Assembly: GCA_045837725.1 (NCBI GenBank)
Contig: JBEWZL010000064.1
Location: forward strand, 372,001-436,000
Reading direction: 5' to 3'
Length of the DNA stretch: 64,000 nt
Source: Vermamoeba vermiformis
Lineage: Eukaryota > Tubulinea > Echinamoebida
Shown piece after piece: positions 10,772-21,061 of the stretch (position 1 is the first letter of the stretch; the number at the start of each line of letters is the position of its first letter). The notes below the pieces were generated by a model. That model saw only the letters and a program-made list of their open reading frames with translations, did no database searches and was not told where the DNA came from. The position numbers and the translations under genes are program-made.

Positions 10772-12397
10772 ATGGCTACAGACGTAATCCGCGCCGCGAT
10801 CCCTTTGCCTAAGTAAGGATCCTTTCCGCCGCTTCAAACTACTATTAGCAAATTTATAAACACCAACAACAATCGCATCATATATTTACCGCGATTATAG
10901 ATTGTCGTTCTGGTTGTCCTTGTTCTTTATAGTTCACCAAATCCGGACTTTCAGAGCGCATGACTAATTTATCATTAATTTAGGGTTTCGCAACACAAAG
11001 TCGACGAAAGATTTAATCTTATTCAATACCAAACCAATCTCGAGTCTTTCTCTTCGAACGTAAAGGATGGATTGGGCGCTAAAAACAAACAACTTAGTCC
11101 TGCTTTCCTCTACGACGAGCGCGGTTCAAATCTCTTCGAAGATATTTGCAAGCTCGACGAATACTATTTAACCCGTTCAGAAGCCGAGATCTTGGAAAGT
11201 AAATCCCCCGCGATCGTGGAACCCTTCGACAAAGAAACTGTAGTTGTCGTAAGTATTAATTATAGCTATCATAGCATCACGATCCTCATATAATATGATA
11301 AATTGAAGGAAAGTCGCGCGTGACCCGTCGTCAGACTTTAAATTTATTACCAAATTTGTAACGCTATTTCCAGCTTTTCTTAAATAATATTCCCTGAAAT
11401 TATGCACTTGTATTATTGATTTGTTGAATTAACGTAATATAATGTTTAGGAACTCGGATCTGGCAGCTCTATTAAGACCAGACTGTTGATCGACGCTTAC
11501 ACTCGCCGTCATAACGGCATGCATTACGTGCCTATTGATATCTCCAGTACGATGCTCAAAGAGAGCTCGCAAGATATGTTAAAGAGCTTTAACAAGCTGA
11601 AAGTAACTGGTATTGCCGCTGAGTATCGCGAGGCTTTGCGCCATCTGGCTGCATCTCGCGAGTTCAGAGACAAGCGAAAATTGGTTTTATGGCTTGGCTC
11701 GAGCATTGGAAACTTTAACAGAGCACAGGCGTTGCAATTTATGACCGAAATCAGAACTTTGTTGAAGCCTGGTGATTGTTTCTTGCTCGGAGTGGATTTG
11801 AAAAAAGACGAAAAGTAAGTGCCTTTACTCCTCGTTATTATCGACATTTTTAGTCATATTTAATCATATTTGAATATTACTACGATAGTTGTAAGCCAAT
11901 TTGACAGCAAAACTAACGCGCATTTCTCAATCTAGCATTCTTGTTCCTGCTTACCACGACTCGAAGGGAGTGACCGAAGATTTCATTAAGAACGTGCTTC
12001 GTCGAATTAACAACGAGTTGGGAGGCGAATTCGATTTGAACCAGTTCACTTACAGCGCCATCTACAACCAGATCGAGGGCGCTATTGAAATGAGATTGGT
12101 TAGCAACGTAGAACAAACTGTAAATATTTCTTCGTTGAATATGGACGTTCAATTTAAGGAAGGAGAAGCCATTTTTGTTGAAAGCAGCTACAAGTAAGCA
12201 AAAATGAATTTCAGATGTAATTTTGATTAAATTACTAACGGTCAAAAAATAGGTATAACCAAGATGATATTGAGACATTGGTTAAAAATTCTGGTTTTAC
12301 CTTAACTCAGCAATGGTTTGATTCAAATAACCGATTCAGCTTGAATCTGCTGACTGTCCCCGACCAAAAGTCCACGAATCCGCTCCAATATTTGTAA
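10772..12397 (+). CDS. egtD: EgtD-type histidine N-alpha-trimethyltransferase (ergothioneine)
   Basis: SAM-dependent enzyme making hercynine from histidine, the first step of ergothioneine synthesis. Five exons: 10772-10812, 10984-11248, 11450-11814, 11936-12193, 12253-12397, giving 357 aa. The true start is a 41-nt exon encoding MATDVIRAAIPLPK; it joins in frame to exon 2. Family motifs: FLYDERGSNLFEDICKLDEY then YLTRSEAEIL (substrate Tyr), ELGSGSSIKT (SAM site), VPIDIS, LWLGSSIGNFNR (substrate Asn), HDSKGVTEDFIKNVL, and near the end FVESSYKYN, whose Glu and Ser match the histidine-clamping residues of mycobacterial EgtD. Length is near the bacterial family value (about 320) plus an N-terminal extension. 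Poly(A)-like AATAAA words lie near 12422. Confidence 0.92.
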
Positions 12398-12581
12398 AAT
12401 AGCAACGACATTATGCGTAATGAATAAATAATGATTAATTTTAATCTCTGCTGCCGTGTTCGTTAAAAAGGTCCATGACAACTGAATGCCAAAAAACTTT
12501 ATTAGACTGACTGGCTTGGGTCCCTTTACTATATATTATTATACAATTGCATCTTATTCATGTATTTTGAGGTCTGTTTCT

Positions 12582-15093
12582 TTAGTATTTGAGACTATAA
12601 GCTTCAGCTAAGATTTGTACTGGATGTTTTGTTTTAATCTTGTCGCGCGGCAATGAAGGCTCAATGTTCGTCATGCCTTGCTTAATATGATCGACTGCTA
12701 ACGGGCAATCCGAAGCCACGATATGCTCTTGCGACTCGTTCTCTACAAAACGGAAAGAATTTCAGTTTTAATGGAATCGCGCAAGACGAAATTCATCTTG
12801 AGTAGTTAGTTACCTCTCTCTTTAAAATTTCTGACTGCATTTCTAAATACTGGCTTTCCTACTTTCATGGCAACTTCATGGCCCTCCTACAACATTTTCA
12901 GCACCCGGATGCGTTTTTACTTGGAAAATTGGCCTACCTTATCAACACCAAAAGATCCGCCGTGGCCTGAGCATCGTTCGACAGATGAGATTTTCAAGTC
13001 AGGTATCATTTGTAACAGCTCTTGCGACTTAAATCCAACAGCTTGCGCTCGAGAATGGCAACTATGATGCAGCGTAACGGATCCCGTGTGATTCTTAATT
13101 GGCAACAGACCATGCTCTTTAGACAGCTTAACGACATATTCTGAAGCATCGTACGTATTTTTGGCAACTTTTTGAACCAACTAACAAAATATTAGTAATG
13201 GATTTGAGATCCTGATGTGATGGCGTACCGAGTTGTCGGGCATTAACAGAGGCCATTCTTTCTTCAACATTAATGCACATGAGGCTACTGGAGCAACAAT
13301 ATCGTATCCTTCATCGATGTATTTGCTCAATACTGCAGTCACTTTGACCGCTTGTTGCATGGTCTCTTTCACTTTGCCTTGCTCGAACTGCGGCATGCCA
13401 CAACAGCCCGGGTACTTCGCTTTAACTTCGACTCCATTGTGCAATAACACTGCTCGTAGTGCTATCACAAATCATTATTAGTCGAGGGATGAAAAGTCTC
13501 CGTATTGACACGTGTCAAAGTGCAAGTTCACGTGTCAAAATCTGGCTTGTACGTACCGTGACCAATCTCAGGCTTATTATAATTAACTAGACATGTCGTG
13601 TACATCAATACTTTGCGCTTTTGATACGCTTTGCCTTCAGTATTCACGGGCACAGGGGTTGTTTTGACCTTGTTCATGAATGTTTCTCCCTTCGGCACGT
13701 AATTGGGTAATTCCGCCTTAGGATGGACTCCTTGTATTGCAATAATTAATATTAATAAGAGTCTATTATATACTTATATATGTTGCATACCTGCAATGTA
13801 ATGTAATGCTCGTCTAAAAATGGACGGATGTTCTTCGTTTGTTTTCAACATCCAGTTAACTAATTTGGAAAATCTTGAAGCCAATGGACCAACAAGATCA
13901 ACATTAGTATATAGTGCATGCGTGATACCTAGCAAAAAATATTTGTAAGGATTTCTACATTAACCAACAAAAAAATTGTTTCTATTTCCTAATTAGGTAA
14001 TACTTACTTTCGGCCTGGACTTCTAATTTTCTCGAGACATCTTTTTCCACGTGCGTTGAACTCTTATCAACGGTCTGACTAATTCTACTGCCTGAAATTT
14101 CATCAACGCTGTACTTCTCGGGCTTCTTCAATGTCACGCCAGCCACATTGCTATTCATATTCTCGACTGCTCGGTAGCGCAGCATTAAGTGCGGAAAATC
14201 TATGTTCAGCGTGTGCGGCGGTACGTAAGGACATTTGCTCATGAAACACAAGTCACACATGGTGCACTTGTCGACGACTTGCTATATAATAACATTACGT
14301 TAGTAATATTCATACATTTTATCTTGCAACGTTAAAATGAAGCGAAATCATGCGTGATTTGACGGATGCAGATTCTGGATCGAGCGAAAAATTACCTTAA
14401 ATGAAGAGCTAGGCACACTATCAAGTTCTCCAGTCTTACTATTATCGACTAAATCAAATAGGGTTGGAAAAGAGTCGCACAATGAATAGCATAAGCGACA
14501 TCCATGACACACGTCGAAGACACGACGCATTTCCTGTTTAGAAAAGTCATTTAGCATATAGTTCCATAATTATAGTTATTTTACATATTTTGAACGCCAA
14601 ACTTACGAGTTCTAATTTTTCCTGATTGTAAAAATCCGGATCAGACCACGGCAGAGGATACCGGAATGTTCCCTTGTGCGCTTCACCTATAATTAATATT
14701 AGCTAATTATTTTGTAACGCAAATCGCTTCTGACTTACCGTATTTGTTCGCCGCTTCGGATGCGAGATTTGGATCGGTTTGTTGCTTCGTTACTTTACTG
14801 TTGCATGGTGAAAATTGGATAGAAGATGTATTATATGATTTTTTAATAACATTTTGGGCCTTGTGAGATACGGCGGGTTGAGTGACGCGAGATCGCGAGA
14901 TTCTTAATATTGTCTGTTGAACAATTAAATAAATAAATTAGCTACTATGTGGAGGAGGGTAAAAATGGTATTTATAATAATTTTTGGTATTATTGAGTTG
15001 AAAGAAAAATTAATACGCGGGTGCAAAAGATTTCTTTGGATTCACAAATATTCAGCCCTTAAAACATACCCTTCTTGCAATATTATTCAGCAT
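12582..15093 (-). CDS. Mitochondrial GlpC/HdrD-like Fe-S oxidoreductase (one apparent frameshift)
   Basis: About 570 aa. Eleven exons: 15070-15093, 14739-14913, 14607-14686, 14396-14533, 14008-14281, 13791-13928, 13557-13730, 13229-13461, 12938-13180, 12814-12887, 12582-12742. The first 24-nt exon encodes MLNNIARR and joins TILRISRSRVT, a good mitochondrial presequence. Two 4Fe-4S motifs follow (VCHGCRLCYSLC; KCTMCDLCFMSKCPYVPPH), then two CCG-type cysteine domains (YPGCCGMPQFEQG; HHSCHSRAQAVG, ERCSGHGGSFGV). This is the architecture of bacterial glycerol-3-phosphate dehydrogenase subunit C and related heterodisulfide-reductase-like proteins. The substrate is unknown; a quinone-linked dehydrogenase module is possible. 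Exon 12814-12887 carries one surplus A in a run of four at 12841-12844, without which GKPVFRNAVRNFKE reads through into the last exon. Confidence 0.85.
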
Positions 15094-15139
15094 TGTGCCT
15101 CTAAGTTCAAAAATAAGTCAACAATAACTTAGAGCGCGA

Positions 15140-15600
15140 AAAAAGATTTGTCATTTCACGCCCTGAGAAAAGACGGATAGCGTAACGACATCAAGCGAGG
15201 AATATGCCTCGCAATCTGTGAAAGAGCCCTAGGATATACAATCTCATACACAAGGATACCAAACGACCAGACATCTGTAACGTAAGTTTGAGTTAGTTCG
15301 TACGTACCTGATTTGGTAGAGAGTGTTTGTTTGTTCGTCAACGATTCTGGCGCCATCAACCTGATCGGACCGAGCTCCGATTGCGTTGCTCCCTGTTGAT
15401 TTTGTTCTTCGATCAATCGTGACATGCCAAAGTCAGTTAACTTGGGCTCATTGTGCCTCAACAACACGTTTCTCGCAGCAACATCGCGATGCACCATGTT
15501 ATGTATCAGGTGCACGAGGAGTATAGTGAATGTGATGTTTATATACTACTGCAATAAGGTCTAAAAAAATCTGTACAGTCTAATGTGTTACCGAATAACA
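15140..15600 (-). pseudogene. Decayed tyrosine-kinase-like domain fragment
   Basis: Reads HNMVHRDVAARNVLL (catalytic loop), KLTDFGMSRL (DFG), LGPIRLMAPESL (APE) and, after an apparent 52-nt intron with GTACGT donor (about 15275-15327), SDVWSFGILVYEI. This is kinase subdomains VIb to IX only. Upstream there is no glycine loop or lysine. The frame is broken just before HNMV by a stop and again after YEIV, where the continuing kinase-like text shifts frame past a stop. The fragment abuts the SERINC 3' end with no room for the rest. The HRDxAARN form indicates a tyrosine-kinase or TKL ancestor. It could be a last remnant of a gene removed by rearrangement. Confidence 0.6.
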
Positions 15601-15638
15601 GGACGTCATGAGCCAATTGAATAAAATTGTCTGGATTT

Positions 15639-17509
15639 TTAACTCCAGTCTCTGTCGGGCAAGACAATAGGCGCGATGAGGGTCCAGAAGTACAACAAAA
15701 TGACGAGCCAGCTAGAGATCATCTTGACCCACACACTGAACATGCCTTGATCCACGGAGATGTGCCTATAATTGAAACAGTATTAATAACTGTACGAAAG
15801 TTCAGATGTGTTGTGCACGAGCGGATCTTCAGCGGTGGATCGAGCACTTACTTGGAGTCTTCAGCGCCGGAAATGGTCTGCCAGTTAGTCAACACGAGGC
15901 CCAAGTACATGGCAGCCATGGCGAAGGTCAAGTGGAAGAAGGTGTAGTTGTACGCGGTGGTTTCTTTCTCGTCGTCAGCGTCAACGTCCTCTTCTTCGCT
16001 GCTCTCTTCAGCCTCCTCGTGCTTCTCTTCAATGAGCTGTTTCTTCTCGTCGTCGATCTGAGACTCGTGGTACTTCTTTTGGTCCTTAATGGCCTTTTCA
16101 ATGTCCTTCTTCTCGCCCATAACCGACGAGCTGGACATGCGCAGGGCGGAGTAGACGACCGCAACGAACGTGAACACGACGCCCAAGAAGATTGAAAGGT
16201 CGGAGCCTGCGCCTTCAGTGAACTGGAATGGAGCACAGCCCATATCACGAGGCTCGCTAATAAGAGTAATATTAGAATCGTGTTCTGGATCCTCGCATCC
16301 GATCTACTTCGAGCCTCGAGTGCATTGTTGTATGTTATATATAAGAGCTATAATTACCTCATAATAGCGCTGTAGACCAAGTACATGGAGTACGCAGAGA
16401 CCATGCTCGATTGGAACAAGCCAGCACGAGGATTGTTCTCGTGGATCTTGGGGCTAACCGACATCAAGCTGCAGAAAATGACAGCGATCAAATTGACGGT
16501 GATGAATGCGGTGTTGACGGAGCAGCCCTCGCCTTTAGTGCTCAAAATATACAATGCGATAGCAATGCCCAGAGCTGCGAGGAAGAACAAGATGGATGTG
16601 CCGAGCAACAACACGGCGTAGACACGTGACTCGGTCTCTTGGTACTTGGCCATCCATCGGTCAGCCCAAGCATGAGCCATATCGACCAACAAAGTGAGCT
16701 GGATCAAGATGAAAATAGCAGCACCGAAGAGCGAAATCCAAGCTGAAATAAGGTTCTTAATTAGAAATACTACTATTGAATGTCGATCGCGTTATTTAAA
16801 ATAATTACTACAATATCAAATTAAAAATAAGGAGGCTATGATAAATAGCGGATCGAAGATTGCATGAGTTTGCAAGAGGTCATACCGAAAGGAATGAAGG
16901 TTGCGTTAGGAATAAAGAACGCAGCAACCATAATGCCGATAATAGCGAGGAACTTGATGCCCCACCATCCGTTTTGAATAAATCCGCGAGGATCTTTGTT
17001 GGATTTCGCACCAATAAGAGTCAAAGCAAGCAAGATATGGAAAACCTGTTATATAATAAATTATTAATCATATTACGGCTTAGAGTAATGCCAATAATTT
17101 CCTATACGGCGAATAAATTATTTTTTCATATTTATGAAAAAACGAAATAATTACCGCTAATGAGAAGGTAATTCTATAGACGGCCATAGCTCCATAACAT
17201 TTTTCTTCAGGGCAGGTTTGAAGGACTAACAAATTTAATTGTCAGAATAAAATTATTATTTAAATTAATATTTCAGCTGATCTTGCCTGGAATTTTGCTT
17301 AGCCATGCATTATTCTCGACCCAATATGGTAAGTTACTTAATAACCACGCGATGAATGCAAAAATAAGCAATTGCAAAGCATAAGCGAATCTGGTCGCGA
17401 TCGACTTTTTGCACGAGACAGTGCTGCCAAAACAACGGCAGAGCTGGCCTACGCAGCATGAAAATGCTTGCATAGCACAGCAACTAGCACAACTGAGACC
17501 AAGACCCAT
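15639..17509 (-). CDS. SERINC: Serine incorporator (SERINC/TDE1/TMS1)
   Basis: Polytopic membrane protein linked to phosphatidylserine and sphingolipid handling; family members act as lipid scramblases. Six exons: 17287-17509, 17155-17225, 16886-17045, 16358-16742, 15852-16256, 15639-15765, giving 456 aa with about ten membrane helices. The start [19 protein letters not shown] has the Cys-rich N-terminus of the family. Further signs are SKIP in the first loop, [34 protein letters not shown] and the terminal [15 protein letters not shown] charged cytosolic loop of about 60 residues (around [18 protein letters not shown] and an acidic run) lies between the last helices. Intron 17226-17286 has a GC donor (CAG|GCAAGA); reading GT instead would stop the frame. 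Confidence 0.93.
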
Positions 17510-17781
17510 TGTATTTGATTAAGGTACTGAGCTGTGGTCGTCTCTTCAATAACGCTTGAAAAAATACTAAACTCACTTACAGGATGAAAACTCTTTAGAA
17601 CCTCGCAAAAAAACACTATCCTAATACATATGATATATCATTATACTATTGGTCCATGATTTATGGCCTTGGGCTTCGAGTTGAAAGAGATGTAGTTCGA
17701 TCGGCACTTTGTGGCCTGCAATCTCGCGCATATTATGAATCCTCGTTTGTGATTTTAAATTTACATATATAAATAATTTAT

Positions 17782-18593
17782 TTACACAGAAGACATCTGA
17801 TTGAACTCTTGTTTTGCTATTTCCGTCAGTTTTGTTCGTTGCGTTCGGATTAGCAGTACCAGTACCGAGATTGTGAGCGCAAAGTCGAGGGATACGAATA
17901 TAATTACTGATACTACTAAGTCATATGTAAAAGAATGATGGCCAGTGTTATTGTAGTTCGGATCGTCGAATTTTGAAACTTCGCCAATTAGCATAAACCA
18001 TCCAATGAATTCTATAAATCCAATAATCGATACTCCTATTAACGGAATTAATATTAACGCTATTTATACCGCTTGGAAATTCGTTTGTGAATTTTGAAAT
18101 TTTATTTTCTTTCTGAAATTTTGGATCTTACCTAAAATGCATATATTCAACACTTCTTTCCTTCCATGCACGGCAGCAACTATAACCAAGCAATCAAATA
18201 CTAATTTGAGACCGCTCACGAGTACTTCAAATCGTTCTGCTAGTCGCCAAACCGATAATGCAAATTATGAGGTTTAGTAGCAACGCTACCACCGCCACGC
18301 CAAGCAAAGCTCGCGATTTAATTTGCACCATATATGGTGGTGGGAGTATTGGTCTTGTTCTCGCTGTATCTGAAAAATAATTCGGCGGTTCAATTAATTA
18401 ACCGTTACGAAGAAATTATCCGGACCACGTGTCTTTGGCACTGAGCGCTGTGCCCTTTTTGCTAATAGCTATTTTTGTATTTGTGCTTAAAGTTACACAC
18501 CAGTGGCTTTTTAAATGAGTACGAATAAAGAGAACCTTCGAAGAATACAACCAATTGAGCCAAAATCATAAAGACACATAAATTACGGACCAT
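17782..18593 (-). CDS. Multi-pass membrane protein, unrecognised (one apparent frameshift)
   Basis: Three exons: 18497-18593, 18132-18369, 17782-18059. The N-terminus MVRNLCVFMILAQLVVFFEG is a signal or first TM. Later helices lie at RALLGVAVVALLLNLIICII, GLKLVFDCLVIVAAV, LILIPLIGVSIIGFIEFIGW and VVSVIIFVSLDFALTISVLV, ending LIRTQRTKLTEIAKQEFNQM. Splice phases fit at both introns. In exon 2 the frame slips by one surplus base between LLNLIICII and RLAERFEVLVSG, around 18240-18262. No GT-AG intron explains it, so it is either a sequencing error or a damaged gene. Topology is tetraspan- or TMEM-like, but no family motif is seen. Confidence 0.5.
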
Positions 18594-18800
18594 AGCAACG
18601 AAAAATAGCTCTAAAGATCGCTATAGGTGCGGTGACACAAGCGTTGTATTATTTGGAGCAGAAAGTACATCCGTGTTGGACCCAGAAGTGGGAGCCGAAG
18701 GGCAGAAAAGTGCATTGCAGCACTTAATGTAATACTACTATTGTTAAACAAGAAGTAATTAACCTGAATTCGAACAACTGAAAGGTTTAATGCGAGTCAC

Positions 18801-19702
18801 TTAGGACACATCGTTAAGTTCGTTAAAATATTCGTGCTCCAATGCCTTCCGTGCTGTTATCCTTTCATTATAATCGACGACTAACATTTTAAACAACAAG
18901 TCTTTTGCTTTCTGGTCCTCAATTATTATGCTCTCCTTATTTTCCAGAAAAGTATAGATCGATTGCGAGACAACTCTCTCTTGCTCCCCAACAAATAACG
19001 GATGTACGTTCAGCAGCTATTTTAAATATTTGTTATTAAATATAAAACGACGATTTTACAGCACAACAATGGTTGCGTACCAATTCAGCGAATATAACTC
19101 CGACGCTCCAAATGTCAATAGCAGCCCCAGCTGCTTCAGGTACTCGAGTTATTAAGGCCTCAGGAGCCATATATGATAAAGTACCCGCAGGTATTTCAAA
19201 GTCAGAAGTGTCAGGGTCGATGGCAAGCCCAAAGTCTGAGAGTAAAATATGTGGCATGCCTTCGTTCAAATACCACAAAATATTACTTGGTTTTATGTCG
19301 CGATGCACAATTTCATTTTCATGGCAGCATTCCATCGCCTGGGAATTCGACAATAATTAATGAAATTGAATTATTTAATTTTAAAATTGAACTTACTGTT
19401 AAAAGCTGCCACATGAATAGCTTCGTGTGCGCGCGAAAAATCTCCCAAGAGAATGCGTTGCATTTTGGTAACAAAATTATGCCGTGCGTGCTGCAGATTT
19501 TGTGTCCTCTGAAACCTTGCAATTTTACAATGTACGGGCAATTTTTGTTATCCAATTTAGCGTGGGCATCATGTTCGGCTGTAAATTCGTCCAGTTCGCA
19601 TATTTTAACGACAAATTCTGTTTTCGCTGGGTTGGACACGAGCAAAAGCTTCGGATGTCCAGGAATCGGCCTAATATTTGTATAATCGTCTGCGAATGAC
19701 AT
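18801..19702 (-). CDS. Small Ser/Thr protein kinase
   Basis: Three exons: 19397-19702, 19081-19338, 18801-19016, giving 259 aa. The catalytic core shows FVVKICELDEF (ATP lysine), IVHRDIKPSNIL, LLSDFGLAID, GTLSYMAPEALI and AAIDIWSVGVIFAELL, then ITARKALEHEYF before the stop. No glycine-rich loop is evident ahead of the lysine, so nucleotide binding may be altered or an upstream exon is missing. The ATG at 19700-19702 is the first in frame, but the frame stays open to a good acceptor at 19724, so an upstream exon is possible. The CMGC/CDC7-like shape of the activation segment suggests neither a clear family nor a substrate. Confidence 0.7.
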
Positions 19703-19959
19703 ATCGCGGTACTCATCCAAGTCCCTATAATATAGGTAAGCCAAAATGAATTATTCTCTATGAAATAAATTAATTTAGATCGGATAAAAAATCGTTTTTA
19801 TTTATTTTTGAACAGCAATCTCAACGCAAATGAACATACCACGGATAGTTTTTTTCTAGGTAGCTTGACAACAAGATTTGACTTTGTTTGGGGATTTAAA
19901 AATATAAATTTATTTCGGCGGCATTCTCTTACTATTGGTTATTATATTGTGGTTTTAGC

Positions 19960-20670
19960 TTTTCTTACCTTGCGTTTATTTTTTATTGTGGCCATGGGTT
20001 TGTGGTTATGGTATTACATTATAAATCGAACAACACGACACGGTCGGATTATTTTATTTTGCCTGTACACAAGAAGACGAATATCCGATAATAATAATCA
20101 TCAAGGTACGTAGACGTGGCTTCACCTATCAAGCTCAATGAAAAAAAGAGCTTATCCGACTTAAAATTTCTTACGGCAAAGTAGCTGAAAATCGGCTGAC
20201 CAAATAAAGTCGCTGAAAACGAATGACCAAGACTCGGTTTGAAGGGAGCCATAGTGTTGCCTCGTTGTTCGCCGAGAACACTAACGTTTTTATGAAAATC
20301 TGAAGCTAACACGCATGTCTCCGACCTAAAATAACAGGCGTTTAGCGTTCGTTCAAAGCATGGATCCGCAATCTCAACTTAATCTCGTGCAGGAACTTCC
20401 GCATCATTACGTATAATGAGAAAAGACGATATTGATGGGACGTTTGAATTCGTGGAAGTAAACAACCCCAATTCAAACACTTACTCAAGTCTCCTTAGAC
20501 TCGGCGGTGCCTGCAAATGAACCAATCGTCCATCCAAAACAGAAGAACCGTGAGACAATTGCCGCACCTAGAAAAAGAAAAGCTCAACTTTAATAATGAG
20601 TAAATACCTCGCTCGCGCCGGACTGCCTCGTTCCAGAATAAAAAGGGAAGGAAGTAAAATAACAAAAAAA
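19960..20670. pseudogene. Decayed tandem duplicate of the neighbouring 21.0-24.4 kb gene pair
   Basis: Pieces of this stretch match the next two genes in the same order and orientation. 19965-20005 resembles 20928-20965. 20152-20237 resembles the 5' flank and first codons of the gene at 21062. 20236-20390 resembles TMEM43 3' exon and intron at 23203-23360. 20458-20670 resembles TMEM43 introns and exons at 23936-24195. Large internal parts are missing and the matches carry many base changes. Intron sequence is kept in the copy (the AACACTTACTC donor region and CCGACCTAAAATAACAGGCG acceptor region), so this is DNA duplication, not a retrocopy. No open reading frame survives. Confidence 0.75.
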
Positions 20671-20794
20671 TTTCGAGTTTATTAGTTAAGTGACAAAGCC
20701 GGCGCGGCGAGATCTGTCCTGCGGACTCTCTCAAACTGTAATGCCCATCAAGTAATACGTTTCCGTAATACAGTCTGTAATAGAAAGATAAAAT

Positions 20795-20890
20795 ACATCG
20801 TCAGGCCCAAGGAGGGTAGGGAGAGGGACGCCCCCCGGGCCCACGACCCGCCGGGGCGGGGGAAGGGAGGCGAGAGAGTGGGTGCGGAGA
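20795..20890. other. GC-rich island
   Basis: About 95 bp of strikingly G/C-rich sequence (runs such as CCCCCCGGGCCC and GGGGCGGGGG) between the decayed duplicate and the promoter of the next gene. It lies in a locally AT-rich region. No inverted ends or target-site duplication are visible. Origin unknown: it may be simple sequence, or promoter-like GC boxes for the gene at 21062. Confidence 0.5.
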
Positions 20891-21061
20891 ATAACTGTGT
20901 CGTTTAGAAACGGTGTCTTTTTCTTACCTTGTGTTTCTTTTTTATCGTGGCCATGGGTTTGCAAAGTTGCAGAGCGAGTTATTTATTGCCGACTTAAAAT
21001 TTCTTACGGCACACTGAGTAGCTGAAAATTGGCTGAATTCAAACTTAAAATCACTAAACGA

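Noticed and set aside
15252-15262. GTATCCTTGT, a U12-donor-like word, in the kinase remnant
   Set aside because: It lies within coding text (FGILVYE) with no branch site or acceptor downstream.
19808-20113. Plus-strand ORF of 101 codons with hydrophobic segments
   Set aside because: It overlaps the decayed duplicate and kinase upstream region, has no splice or family support, and is AT-driven.
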